The position numbers were made by a program, and so were the translations under genes. 64,000 nucleotides of DNA from Glycine soja (taxonomy: Eukaryota; Streptophyta; Magnoliopsida; Fabales; Fabaceae), in the NCBI RefSeq assembly GCF_004193775.1, contig NC_041002.1, positions 41,703,038 through 41,767,037 of the forward strand, in the 5' to 3' direction. Shown one piece after another: positions 20,430 through 34,160 of the stretch. Position 1 is the first letter of the stretch, and each line of letters begins with the position of its first letter. The notes under the pieces were generated by a model. It worked only from the letters and a program-made list of their open reading frames with translations. It was not told the DNA's origin and did no database searches.

Positions 20430-22790
20430 TCTGATATCAAAGTACATATATCATAAGCTTTGTATGATCAAAAGCACAATTAAGAAGATATCTTTAGTCA
20501 AGGGGTAAATATCAGAAGTTGCCCGTAACTTAAGTACCATTAGAAGATGCAAGACTAAAAAAGGAATGAGAAGGATGGATGCTTTGTTCAAAAGCACACA
20601 CCAGAAGCAATAAGTTTAGAAGTCAAGAAATAGTGCTCAAAAGCACTAATTCAAAAGTAACAAGCTTTACAGAAGACATGCAAGTATCCAGAAATATAAA
20701 CTTGGATGATCCATCAAGTCGTCATCAATACAGAGCAACCACAAGATAAGAAGATTGATGCACAAAACACTACAGTAATCAGAAGAATCACCAGAAGACA
20801 TCCTACTGAAGAACAATCTTTAAAAGATAACCCATTACCAGCTCAAGAAGATATCATGAGGCAACCACTAAGACAAGATAACAAGCATTAACAACTATAT
20901 TTCAAATTCAAATTTTGCAAGCTGTATAGTAGAAAATAGTAGAAAAATGTAGTAGCCAAAGTTGAGAAGCTGGAGAAGTTGGAGGAAAAACAATTGACAT
21001 ACAGATAGATGAAAGGGAAGCTCATGCAGTTTTGAATGTGTTTGAAAATCCCTCTAACAACCATATGTTGGAACAAAATCCATCAAGAAGCTGGAATTTT
21101 AATGATGACAAACCTTCAAGAAGAAAATCGTAAGTGATATGAACTTAGCTACTAATGATTTCTTTAAGATGTGTTTTAAAAGACAAGACTTAATTCAAAA
21201 GCATACAGAAAAGTGTGAAGCGTCAACCTACATATGGAGTTTTTCATACACAGATACCAAAAGCTAACTGACTAGATAATCATCGAAAGATGCATTGCAG
21301 AACAGTTGAATGAAGATAGAAGAGTCTACGCTGTTCAAAAGTACACACCATAGGTTACAAGTCAAAATTCATTAACTAGTGTACTAAAGCACTGATTCCG
21401 AAGTTGGGAGTTCTCCAGAAGAGTTGAAGAAATTCAGAATAAGGGAACTCAGAGATAGCAACAGGTCTTGACAAAAAGTAAGCAACCAGAATTCTGAAGT
21501 ATAAAGCACAAACACTGCAGTAATTAGAAACATCTCCAGAATACATGCTACAGATTAATCTACAGAAGATATCTCATGCAAATTTTAAGAAGTCACGAGG
21601 AACCACTAAGACCACACAATAAGCATCAATATATACATTTCAATTTTGAAATATGCAAGTTGTCGATGGTGGAAGTGAAAAGCAGAGAAGGGAAACAACT
21701 TCATAAGAGTTTCAAGTTGCATATGACTTGGAGAAGAAGACAAAGCTTAACTGATGTGTGAACTTGGACAACTCATACAACATTTGAATTTCCATATTCT
21801 ACCTCCAATAGGCATAAATGACTAGGTCCAAGGCCGATACTAGTATAAGGAAGCAAATTCAAAGGACCTAATTGCAAGGAAAAGGGTGCCAAACCAAAAG
21901 GGTAAGATCAGAAAAGAGTCAATTCAAGGATACCCTTTATCAAAAGAATCCTCCATAGCCAAAACACCATAGGTTAAAGCCAAAAACAAATTCGTAAGTG
22001 TTCGTAAATACCTTGTGTTCGTAAATACCTTCATTAGAGGAGTCGCAATAAAGGTCATCCCAAAATGCATAGTTTGTCCAACTCCTTAAGATAGAGGAAA
22101 GAACTCAAAAACAATTAGGGGATTATTGTTTCTAAAGTTGGTGTGAACACAAGTGTTGTGTGAGCCAAGTAGTAGTTGTTACTTTGGGTGTGAATCTTGG
22201 ATATACTTTTTGAAATAATACTTAGGTAGAGTCAGTAGAGGCTTAACAAATATTGAGTGCAACCTATAGAAGTTTAGAATATTGAGTGGTGGTGTAACCA
22301 ATAGAGCCTAACAAAGAATATTGAGTGGAACTTGCACAGGTTTACAATACTAGACGTAGGAGCTTGTGAATGCTTCAGAAGAAAGAATATTAAAGTTGAG
22401 TGTTTGGTCTTAATTGAGAAAGCCTACAAGTGTAGGTATTAGATGTGGTTCAAATTATGGTGAACCAGTATAATTTTTGTATGTGTTGTATCCCTCTTAG
22501 CTACTTCTCATTTATCAGTATATTTCTCATTTACAAAAGTATAACTTTAATATCTTATTCAAAGGCTTTTTCAAAACAGTTTTAAGATTCAGAAGTAGTA
22601 CCTAATTTGCTTCAGACAGACAAAAATCAGAAATCGTGAAGAACAAAATCTGTTATTTTTGAAGTAGCTTTTGCAGGAGTATTCATTCTACATTACCTGT
22701 GTTGTTGGTAGAACTTGATTCAAGGAACAAACATCACGTGCATAGTTGTAATAGTTTGAGTCTCAACTACACTATCTACAATGAGGTAAC
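20430..22790 (+). repeat. LTR-like retrotransposon remnant with internal duplication
   Basis: GAACCAGTATAATTTTTGTATGTG at about 22462 resembles the sense leader-like motif of other LTRs here, and 'taatgatgacaaacc' near 21092 resembles their 5' ends. A block of about 300 bp near 20600-20930 is repeated, diverged, near 21340-21670 (offset about 747 bp). No pol or gag coding sequence is present. Termini are not resolved. Confidence 0.5.
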
Positions 22791-22799
22791 ATACATTTA

Positions 22800-25700
22800 A
22801 CAGAAAAAATTAATGGATTACATAAAAGTCTTAAAAGTAATAAAGACCAAATGCAATTAAAATTTTAGGGGATGTAATGAAAATATGTTTAGAGGACTAA
22901 AACTAATATGGGTCAATATTTAGAGGACCATACTATTGGCGTGTAAGAGAGTGAAAGGAATCAATCAACCTTATCTACAAAATAAAATCATAGAGTTAAT
23001 TAAAGATTAAAGTAAGAGAGTGCAACGATAAATTAAAGGCGTGTATAAGGGTCATACTATTGGCAATCTTATAAATTAACCGAATAGCATTAGATTCGCA
23101 CTAACAGAGTGAGCATATCTCCAATTCAAAATTTGTATAGGGAGGGTCAATTACTTTGCTGTTTGCTAAGTATAAGACTTTGCGGTTCAAATCATGATTT
23201 ATTTGATTCTTAAAAAAAAATTATTAGTGTTTTTTATAGCAAAACTTTATTAAGAAGGATATAAAGAGATACTCTATTCAATATACAATAGTTTTATAAG
23301 AACAAAACAGAGGATTAAATAAAGATAAAATACTATATTAATATACCAATTAGAAAGAGAATATAAGCACTATTCATCTCATTGGCGTAATTTAGTTAAG
23401 AAATAGACGATATTCTTAAGGCATAAAGAGTCTATTATTTTTTTCTGTCTACTCGAGATATGTCCTTAAAATATTTAGATTCGATTTTCCTAATGAAAAA
23501 ATAATAATAATTAAGGGGGGCCGGTTAATCATATTGGGAATGACCGCAGAAATACTTAATTGAGGGCAAATGAGATTTCCTTCTATTGTGCTAAAAGCTA
23601 TATATCTTTCCACCAAAAAAAAAAAAACAGAGCTATATATATGAGGCCACATATGCATGATGCGAAGTTATTCCATGATATGCCGATATATATAAAAATA
23701 TATAAATAATAAACATGTGCAGGCTGACAAGTGACAACACCGCTTTCACCACCCATATATAATAACCTACTGATCTTCACTATTTTAGGTTCAATTAGTG
23801 AATTAGAAGTTTCCTATTTTTAGTGATTAACCATAGCATTATAACAATAGCATTCACATAATGGACAATAGAATATTATTCATCATAACTTGTTTTCTAA
23901 CCAAAACAAGAATATTATTTAGACTACGGATATTGAAATTGATATTTTGCTCATTTTATTAGAAAAAATAAAACTAGGGACATAACAACTAATGTGTACC
24001 CTTTAAAAAATTCGCCAATAAATTTTTTGTGATCCTTGAATTAGTGAGCAAAAAGTATTTTGGGTCACTAATTTATTGATTTTTAGTGATTTTTAAATTT
24101 ATAAATTATGTTATAATTAAAATTTATGATGAATAAATATTTTTTAATATATAAATTATATTTTGAAGTTTAAATAAATAATTTAAATTATAATATAAAG
24201 TTGCTTTAAAATTAAAATTGATAGACGATAAAAAAAATCTATATAAAGTTTTATTATGAAAAAGAAGGGTTGTTAAAGACATTTTTCTCATCTAATACAG
24301 GGGTTATAATAGTACCTTAATTTTTATATTGCTTTAAAAAAATTGTTAAGTACCAATGAGTTTTTATAAATGAAAAATTTGAATATAAATTTTCATCTTC
24401 TCTCTCGACATCTTTGTTGCCATTTATTTCAATTTTCATTACCCGTCTCCACATTGTACTCGATAAGCTAGATTCCAAAAAAGAAAAAAAAAACATTTTT
24501 CAACCCGATATTAATATATGTATAATGAAGAAACGAAGATAGGAACTCTGTCATGTTTTATGTTAGACTGTGTTTGGATCTTGGATCGAGAATCTGAGAA
24601 ATATGAATTTTTATAATCTAGAATTTATTGTTTGGATGTTTTTTTTTTTAAGAATTTAAATTTTTGAAATTTTAAAATAAGAATTTTTAATAATTAAAAA
24701 TGTGAAATTTAATTCTTTTTTTAAAAAATAAGAAATTGAAATTATCTTTTTAAAAAAATTTCTAAAAAATTTTCGTATTTCTTTTTTTAGTGACTTGATC
24801 ATCTCTTCTAATTGAAACTTCTGAAATCTTTAAAATGTTAAAAAATTTTAAATTTAATTTTTTTTATCTATATATTGCTTTTTCTCGTTCGTCGGCTGCG
24901 TTTTTTTGGGTATAAATTCTCTGTTCTTTTTTTTCGTACGCACGTGTAAAGTCGCGCCATATCTTTTTTATAAGATATCTTATTATTATTAATGATAGAA
25001 AAAGGAAGGCATCAATAAACAGAGAAAGTAAATATTTTCTTAGAATTAGGAGAATGATTTTCAAAACTGTCTTATTTTACGAAATTTGGGAAAATTTCAA
25101 AATTTAAGTTAGTCTAGTCGAACAATAGTTTATACTAATTAATAGATAAAGGAAGATATAAATAAATAGAAAAGGTAGATAACTTTCTATTGTAGAGACT
25201 TCTGTCTAATTCTAAAGCTGGGGGGTGGAATAAAAATATAAGTTTCTCTCAATCATGTAGAAACTAGATATTTTTATATTAAAATTAGGAAGCCGAGACT
25301 GTCTTTAGGAAATTTGGGGGGAAGATTTGAAATTTAAGTTTTTCTAATTAAATAATAGTAAAAATATAAGTAACTAGAGAAAGTAGATAATTTTCTCCTA
25401 GAGGTGATTTTAGAGATTGTCTTATTTTAGATAATTTTGAGAATTGTTACATAGTATACATCCTTTACTAAAACAATCATGTTTGAGTTAGATAGAATCA
25501 TAGATAAAACTTATCATTTAAGTATTTAACACATCTATACACCCATGACTCGAATATGAAATATTTTATTAAGAAACAATTTCATGTCACGTGATTCATG
25601 TACTTAATGGTAAATTTTAAATTTATTTTAGTTGAATAATAGTAAGTAAAAAAAGAAACATATAAATAAATTGAGAAAGTGGTGTGTGTTTCTTTATTAT

Positions 25701-28400
25701 TGTTATTATCGAATTACGAAATTGATTTTGGACAGTTTTGTCTTATTTGAAAAAAATTGAAAGAAAAGAAAAATCAGAACTTAAGTTTCTCTAATTTAAC
25801 CATTCATAATGCAAGTAAGAAACAACTCCACAATATAAATTTTCAAATAAAAATGATAAGAATAATGGATGCCTTTATTCCTTTTTATAAAAACAATATG
25901 TCGACAAATTTATTCGGGCATGATAGGATTATTATAAATAATGAAGTTTTTCGATCAAATATTTAGTTTGAGCCTTTTTTTCGTTTTTTTTTATGTGAAT
26001 TGAAAGTTGAGTAATGCTAATAATACTCTTTGAAACACTTTCTTTCTAACATGTACTATATAATTAGATGAAATTTATTGAAAATTTTAAATATTGATGG
26101 ATCACACTTATCATTTAATAATGTAAATCTTATTTAGACACAAAAACCATCAAAGTTGGTGATATTTAATAAAATTCAACAAATCACATAGAGACCTAGA
26201 GAGGGTTAGAAAGAGAGTATGAGAGAGTATGTTCTGTATTCGGAAAAACTAGCTAAAAGTTGGTTAAAAGCTATAAAGGTAACAGAAAATTGAAAATTAA
26301 AAAGTTATTATAGATCACAAGTGTTTGGTAAAATTAGTTATTGAAGTAGTTAAAAAATATAAAATGACAATAAAATAATAAAATTATGATTTATTTAAAA
26401 AACTTAACTAAAAAATTGGATAAATATAATAAAAACAAAAATAGAAAAAAATATAAAAAATGAGAAACTAATATTTTTTAAAAATGTTACTTCAAATAAT
26501 ATTTAAAAAATATAAGATGCTAATAAAAAAAATTATCTACCGAACAATAAAAAAACTTTTCAACTAATAAAAAAATTAAAAACTAACTTAAATACCTTAC
26601 TAAATATAACCAATATCACTAGTATTTCTCATTTAAAGTTTCAGCTCGTCCCATTGGGTGACCTGAACTTTCATAAAATAAAAAGGAAAGAATTTTAAAG
26701 AAGGAGAATTCAAAATTTTCAAAAGAATTAAAAAAAAATTCAAAGAAAATATTTTTTGGCTCATGTTAAGAACTATCTCTTTCTTTTGTCTACAGAATAA
26801 AAACTGCATTAAATTAATCTAATTTCCCTAACTGTTTTTGTCCAAACATTGACAAGTAGCAGAAAACTACAACAGAATCAGATCAATTTTCATTGATCGT
26901 CAATTCTTCATCGAACTTGAAATATTGGGAACATCAACATAATACTACTTTTATGCTAAAATGAAACAAAATTGTAACCACAAACTAATATTTTTTTTCT
27001 TTAAAAACACTAGTTTTTTTTATCACTAATTTGCCAAAAAAAATTAAAAAAAGTATATGGGCTACCACGCCATGTTATATGCCAAATTTTTGGAGGGTTA
27101 AAATGGGGTGGACAAAAGACACCGACAGATTTAAGGTTTTTCTTATTTACATCTCCCAATTTATTAAGTACAACCTTTTTCTCATTATATTTTTGTATGT
27201 AAATTTACCTAATTACCATTCTCTTCTCTTTTACTTTCTTTCAAATAATCATTTTTTTTCGAACACCATTTGCTATTTTGGAAATATTATTTTACACCTT
27301 TATTCCCCTGCATCATCTCTTCCTAAAATGTGATTCCTTTCATTTTAATTTCTCTGTTTATCGAACTCCTTTGTTCGTCTAGAAATACTGTTATTCCTCA
27401 GTTCCGCTCATTGAATTCCTTCTTTAGCAAGAATAAATATGTGACTTGAAGACATTAGTGCTCATTAAGAAGGAAAGAAGAAAAATAAAGTTGTAATGAA
27501 AAAAAAATACCAAAAAATTACCTTCTAGAGACATGTTCTTGTTCCATAAAATAATTTTTGGAACTAATGTTTTAGCACATAATTTTGAAAAGTAATTTTT
27601 GAAATATATATTTCCAAAAAAAGTAATTTTGATAATAGTAAAAAATTCATTTATAATATATTATTTTATTTTAAATGGAGTAAAATAATATTTTTAAATT
27701 TATCTTATTTTTTCACATTTAATTATAATTAATTGTTATAAAAAAATTTATAATGAGTTAATTCCTTTTCTACCCCTATCAGACTTGTACCAATATTGGG
27801 TTAAGGACCTTTAGGCCTAGATGGCCAAAATCTTCGAGCTATACCTAAGAAATCTAAGACAAGCATGGGGTTGAGTAGGTGTCACCCTGTGAGGATTCTA
27901 CAACCCATAAAGGCTTAGTTTATCTTAATCCAATTTCTATGAAGATAAACAAGTAATCTTGGATTACTAGGGTATTAAGACAAAGATTAAGCCTATGAAC
28001 TTTATGGCCTTATAATATATGCATATAAAAGATTAGATTCTTGAGGTAATACATTATTTATTCTTATTTATTACTCTCATTTAGTATATTGAGATGATAT
28101 CTTACTTGAGTGTCAGGATACCTTTGTATGTATCTCTCCCCTTGGCCTACGGTGGAGGATGGTGGAGAACAACGAGATGTGAAAGACTCAGATTCATAAG
28201 GGAAAATCACCATTGTACCCTTAGACAAGTAAGAGACTCCCAATATCAAAATTTGAATTTTGAATTTCTTTTAAAAAGAATTTTACTACTATCTTTATTT
28301 AAAGTTTATATTATCCATAACAATCGAAGACATGTATTGTGGATTTACAACAACTCACACATCCTTATTCCACCAATTGAGTTAGATCTCTTGGTAATAT
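22800..28400. other. AT-rich intergenic region, no gene seen
   Basis: I find no recognisable coding region. Several stretches look like small non-autonomous DNA elements: 24560-25100 begins 'ctgtgtttggatct', 26225-26640 has 'gtttggtaaaatta' and 'ttactaaatata', and 26020-26230 has inverted 'ctttctttctaac' / 'gttagaaagagag' ends. I could not fix their borders. Open frames at 23449-23780, 24864-25064, 25757-25966 and 27031-27333 show no family features. Confidence 0.4.
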
Positions 28401-28426
28401 ATTTTTGGCTTAAATAACTTTTTTAG

Positions 28427-31400
28427 TGTTAAGTCCAAAATTCTTTGCATTTTAATTATTACAAAGCTTCTGAAAACAAACCATAAGCCTTCTAAGTTAA
28501 GCCTATTGGTGAGTTTGCTTAAGTGTATTAAAAAAGACAGGTTCTATAAAGAACAACAGCTGAAGTAAACTATGAGTCACTCAGAAAGGTGACATGATTA
28601 AAAACTCAAAAGAAACTTAGAGTTTCATTGGTTGTATACTGCAACAAATAAGATCATTAAATAAAGAAAAAACTTCAACCGTGAGAATGAATTATCAACT
28701 CAGGGACAAAAAGAACATTGCTCTCAAAATAACAATTATAAGATTTTGTGAGAAAGCAACATGTGCAAAAATAAACAAGATTGAAAAGTCGTCTTCAATT
28801 CAAAATGACATTCTAGGAAAGAATGGTATGACGATCTGCATAATGAATATGACAATAAGAACAACATAGCTACATCACACTTAAAATGAAACTTCATTAT
28901 CAAGATGAGTTCATTTTGAACATCGTATCTAGAGTTCTAGAAATGCATTTGTGTTTTTCTTGATGGATATGGAAAGCTTAAAGAAAGATATTCATCTTTC
29001 ATGAACAAGTCATGATCTTATACAACTTGGATCATGGACAAAATTCAGCTTGAAGTTACAAACACTGATTTTCCTTTATAGCTTGACATATGTGCAGTAA
29101 TCTAAAGATTGCTTGAGCTTTAGAAGTGTGTTTAGATTATCTTAGTATTTGTGGAAAGGTAAAATAAATATCTACATTTTTCATGAATAAGTCGTGAGCT
29201 AATATGACTTGGATCATGGACAAGTAGATCATGAAGATAGAGATGTCATTTTGTCCTCACAATATAATACAACTGCAGTACTCTAAAATTGTTTATGTTG
29301 TATTGGTCTAACAGACATGAGACTTGTGCCTAAATGTCAAGGATAAAATTATCTATAGCTCTCATGGAGACATCAAAATCTAATTTGGCCATCCAAAAAG
29401 GTCAAATAATTAAATCAAATATAGTGTCAGACATAACATGCTACAACAAGCTTACACTTGAATGTTTGAAATAAAAGTTTTTCATGTCATCACATCAAAG
29501 TATTACTATAATAAGAACACTCAGTGAATTTCCATCTACATTAGAGAACTTTTTCAAAGCAAAACATAATATACAAGAAAGCTTCATAAAATTGTATTAG
29601 AATGATGCCTAGAAGGTAAACCAGAGTCAAGACCTTGAAGGACTCTGAGAATGAAACATTAGAATGATGTATAAAAGTTGAACCAGAGCCAAGAATTTGA
29701 AGGACTTTGTGATTGAAGCATCAAAATGATGGAGCAAAATCATGTCTTCTATATGATTCACAAGTATTGGCTTTTCATTACCAGATGAGAGTTAATAACA
29801 TTAGAAAGATGCATCAAGTAACATCATGTCTTCCATATGAATCACAATGAACGGGGATTCACCAGAAGACTAAACTTGACAACATTAGAAGATACATGAA
29901 GCAATACCATGTCTTCCATATGAATCACAATATATGAGGATTCATCATAAGACTGAATTTGACAACATTTGAATATGCATAAAGTTGAAGCTAAGACAAT
30001 TCCTTGAGAGATTTTGATGTGAAACATCATAATGAAGTTATGAAGACTGTTCAAAATCCTTCACCAAGGAATAATTAATCAAGACACCAACAACAACCTA
30101 TAAAAGTTATTAGTGCTGAAGTAAGCGACTTCAAAATGGTTTTTGTTGTAGAAAGTTTATCAACATGATGAATCCAAGCTATCTACAAAGAAATTTCATG
30201 AAGAATTCATCAGAAAGAACCTACGTCAAAATAGGTTTTTCCTCGGCAATATCAGAATGAATTTCTGATAGATCTTCAAAAGCTATTCAAATTTGATCAC
30301 CAGAAGAAGTACTTCATAACAAACATCAAATATGTCAAGTCAAGTAAATTGGCATATACATTTTGAACTTCACTTTAAAGACTTGAAGGAAGCTTTTGAA
30401 GATATCTTGAAGTAATCAAGAAAGAGAGAAAGATTTCCAGTTGTCACATAACTAATTTGACTTGTGGAGTCCATATATTGGTAGAAGACAATTGCACAAT
30501 ATGAGAAAGAATGAAAGAGAGTGCCCAAACACTATAGAAACATGATTTATCTGCTCTCCCTAGTCCAGGATCCTTATAAGCATCATAAAGGTAACATACA
30601 AAGTTTGTAAAAGTTAGAGCTTAAATGGAGAACCACCATATGAGTGTTGTAAAGTTGTAAAATTAGCAAACATTTTCTCCTATATGTGTAATTTGTATTT
30701 ATCCCAAATTAACTAAGTGGGTTAAGTTTAGCCATGAATGAAGTGTTAGCAAGAACCCATGGAAGATTGGTAGCTTAAAGAGACGTGGAAGATTGGTAGC
30801 TTAAAGAGAATATAAGTTTGTAGCGTGAAGAGTCTAGTATAAAGTAATACTTGTGTAGCCTATATAGGCAAAGAATACTAGGATTATTTCTCCTATGATC
30901 AAGAATGAGGGTCATGGTTGAGGTAGGTTTCTTCCCAGGAGTGAGGAGACTTTTGTGGTTAAGGGGCACTTAATGAAAGGTGATGTTTCCTTCCAAGAAC
31001 CAAGGGATTTGTGGTAAGATGTCTTCCATTCCAAGAACTGAACTATTTTGTGGGTGAAGCTCACCTGAAGAGGTGCAGAATACTTGGTTTGTCTCTCCCA
31101 TGACCAATGGTGTAGTGTTGTGGTTAAGATGATTTATCTCCAAACCAAGGCCAGGAGTGGTGGATTCGTGAGGAAGTTGTTTTGTTGTGAGGCCAATAAT
31201 GGCTTGTATTCAAGCATTTCTTCAAGAGCTTGATTTTAGCTTTGTGGAGTGTTGAACCTGTTAAGGTTGTTGTCATTAAGCTAATGGTGGCTGATTGTTG
31301 TGTTGATTCATGAAAATCTCACTAGAAGAGTGAAGATTGGAAAGCCCTAGGTTTGGGACGAACCAATATAAAATTCCTTGTGTTGAATCTTCTTTTCCTC

Positions 31401-31478
31401 TCCATTTATATCATCCAATTAACTGTCATGCATACTATCTTGTATTCAAAGAATTAGAATATCATACGTCATAGTCAT
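28427..31478 (+). repeat. LTR-like remnant with several tandem repeats
   Basis: The motif GAACCAATATAAAATTCCTT near 31350 matches the sense leader-like motif of the other LTRs, followed by a pyrimidine-rich tail. The block is non-coding and contains nested direct repeats: about 181-bp units near 28996 and 29178, about 62-bp units at 29605-29735, and 84-bp units at 29741-29990. Start (TGTTAAGTCC at 28427) and end (near 31478) are guesses; flanking pentamers do not match. Confidence 0.45.
29741..29990. repeat. 84-bp tandem repeat, three units
   Basis: Units start with 'catgtcttc' at 29741, 29825 and 29908 (spacing 84 and 83), each continuing with a 'atatgaatcacaa' type segment and a 'gacaacatt' segment. 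It lies inside the LTR-like block. Confidence 0.8.
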
Positions 31479-31479
31479 A

Positions 31480-32130
31480 CTATCTAAACAAAAATAAAGG
31501 TTAGGTATCAAAACCAAAACATCTCTATTTTATAAGTATCAAAAGGTTATTTAAGCCTAAAACAAAAAGAAAGTTTATTACCATCGTAATTGCACCGCAC
31601 AAATTCTTTGCTCCCTTATTTTTTCCCTTTCCGGACGTGATACTCCTCAACTCACAAGAAAAAGTTAATTATCATTGTCATTGCCGCATTGATATGCACC
31701 TCAACTCACCAACTTAATGTCTCTCGTATGCTATATTTGTTCATTCCAATTCATGCAAATTCCACCTAAACTTGCCTTTACTTCCACTATGATTACGTTC
31801 TCTATAACGTCATTTCTTATTTGCTTGCTAGAACTGGATGATTGCAACTTCTCAACCACAAGATTTCGTTACAACTCTCAATCGTCGCCTTTAAGGCATG
31901 CACCAAAATCTTTCAAGTGTTGCCTGAGAAGTCCTATGGGTTTGAGTAGTATCATGTCGAGCAAGAGGAAAAAGATAGCAAATAATTTGTGTGGTGTAAT
32001 GACAACGATAATTAGGCTTAGATAACTTTTTTTATACTTATAAAATAAGGATATTTTGGTTTAGGTACCCAAAATATTATTTTTGTTTGTTTTTTGTACT
32101 TTGATTTTTTAAAAGGTTTTTTTTGGTACA
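31480..32130. repeat. Inverted-repeat (foldback-like) element
   Basis: Sequence 31563 back to 31480 (minus) and 32009-32120 (plus) align: both start GGCTTA(A/G)ATAAC and continue through 'atacttataaaata' and 'ttttggttt'. The arms flank about 445 bp without recognisable coding content. Another copy of the same terminus lies at 28408. No target duplication found. Confidence 0.5.
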
Positions 32131-32335
32131 TAACATCTATTTTTGTTTGCTTTTGGTACGTGGCAAATTTTTTATTTTGGAAAACGGTACATACTACGAA
32201 AATAACACAATTACTAAGTTATCCATTTTTAAATGACCTAAACTCAGTTGATGTGATGCTTTGTTAAACACATTTAATAGAAACTCACTAAGAATGGGTA
32301 ATAAAATCAAACATACAAAAAATGTGAGATACTAA

Positions 32336-33567
32336 GGATCTGTTTAGTGGTCAAGATAGAATAGGATAACTATCCTATCTTGTTGTAATCTATTGTTTGG
32401 TGCACCAAAAATATATGATTTGATTATCTTATTGCCTATGCTATCGCTTTGGTGTAGTGTTTTTCTTATCCTGGGGGAATGTTGGGTTAGAAAGCAACAT
32501 GATAGGATAATTGCTTTCTCCGCCTCACCACCTCATGCCACCACCACCATCATTGTAGTCATCACCATTGTTATCGCCACCAACCCTATCATCATCATTG
32601 TCACTATTGCCATTGCCACCACCACAACCCCGTCGTTGTCGTTGCTGCCACCACCACAACCATCGTCGTCGCCACCACCATCTACATCATAGCAACTACC
32701 ACCACCACCACCATAATCGTCACCTCTACACTATCATCACCACCACCACCATCACCGTCACCGTTTGAGCCACCACTCTTACCATTGTCTCCACCACCAC
32801 CGTCGTCGCCACTACTACCATCATTGCCATAACAACCACCACCACCGTCAATTCCACCACTCACCGCCATTGTCGTCATCGCAACCACCACCACTATTGT
32901 CATTGTTGATACCATTATCGTCGTCGCAACCACCACCATTATCACTGTCATCATTACTACCACCATTGTCACCACCACCATCACATTGTCGCCACCACTA
33001 CATCATTGTCACCACAACCACCATCACCGCCATAACAACAACCACCACCACCATCACTCCCATTAGTCCTACCATTGTCTCCACCATCATCTCCATCATA
33101 ACCACTACCATCGTTGTTGCCATAACAACCACTACCACCGTTGTTGCCATAACAACCACTACCACCACCATCTCTATCACCCCTCATAATAATTATTGTT
33201 GTCTCAATCACCACCATTACCACTGTCGTCACACCAACACCACTACCACCGTCGTCGTCACCACCACCAACACCACTATCATTGCCACCATTGTAACCAC
33301 TATCATTACTATCGTCGTCGACACCATCATCATCGTTATTGTCACCATCGCAACCACCACCATCACCACCGTCATTATCACCACCATTGTCGTCACTGAA
33401 CTACCACAATCATTATCACCGTCATTGTTGTCGCTGACACCACCCCCTATGGTTCGTATCATGGTGTACACCAAACATTAGATAGGATTAAGGTTTATCC
33501 CATCATGTTCTTATCCTGCTAGTATATCTTCTTTTATCATATCCTATTCTAACTACCAAACAACTCC
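32336..33567. mobile_element. Tourist-like (PIF/Harbinger) element filled with microsatellite
   Basis: Left end GGATCTGTTTAGTGGTCAAG and right end (reverse complement) GGAGTTGTTTGGTAGTTAG form a degenerate terminal inverted repeat sharing TGTTT(A/G)G and AGAATAGGATA further in. It is flanked by TAA on both sides (32333-32335 and 33568-33570), the 3-bp duplication of PIF/Harbinger and Tourist MITEs. The centre (about 32530-33440) is a compound CCA/CAT/CGT repeat. No transposase is visible. Confidence 0.75.
32530..33440. repeat. Compound (CCA/CAT/CGT)n low-complexity tract
   Basis: About 900 bp of trinucleotide-like repeats, all frames open or nearly so. The predicted His-, Thr- and Val-rich polypeptides on both strands are artefacts of composition. 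Confidence 0.93.
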
Positions 33568-33710
33568 TAAAATAAATAAATAAATTAAAGTTTAGATATT
33601 AAAATTATGGTGACAATTTTTTTAAATATTTTCTTGTCAGTTTCCTAGTATGAGAGATGGGAATTGAATTAGACAAAAAAGAAAGAATAGGCCGCTAATT
33701 AGTTATGTAC

Positions 33711-34160
33711 GAGGGGAATGCCCCAAAGCCGGCAAAAACTCCAAAAGGGGGCCTTTTTACAAATTATTTACCAAAAAGGGGCTCTTTTGCAATTATTTCC
33801 GGGGGGGTCTGTTTTTTTATTGCAAAGCGCCCCCCAGCCAGGCGCCTCCACTGTGCGCGTGACACGTGGCACAAGCGCGGTGCACGAGGGAACAGCAGGT
33901 AGCGCCCCTGACGCAGGCGCGTCTGGTAGTGCCTTGCCACTGGGCGCGACTGGTGGTGCCCCTGCACCAGGCGCGACCCTAGGCGCCACCCCCCCCCCCC
34001 ACCCCCTCCTCCTGCCCGATAAAGGCCCCCTCCCCCCCCCACCCCACCCCACCCCCTCCTGGCCCCCCCTCACCCCACTCCCTCCTTCTCCCCCAAACTC
34101 TCCTCTGTCTCAGGCTTGTTCCCCCCCTCCCAACACTCCATTTTTGTTTCCATTCTCCCC
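33711..34160. repeat. Left GC-rich terminal inverted repeat
   Basis: Inverted partner of 37690-38118. It is GC-rich in an AT-rich neighbourhood, with repeated 'ggcgc' motifs and one G-box CACGTG (33863-33868), then C-runs. The Pro/Ala/Gly-rich open frames here are compositional artefacts. Confidence 0.8.

Noticed and set aside
32393..33481. His/Thr/Pro-rich and Val/Gly-rich proteins up to 238 residues
   Set aside because: Pure composition effect of the CCA/CAT/CGT repeat; both strands are open at once and no domain is present.
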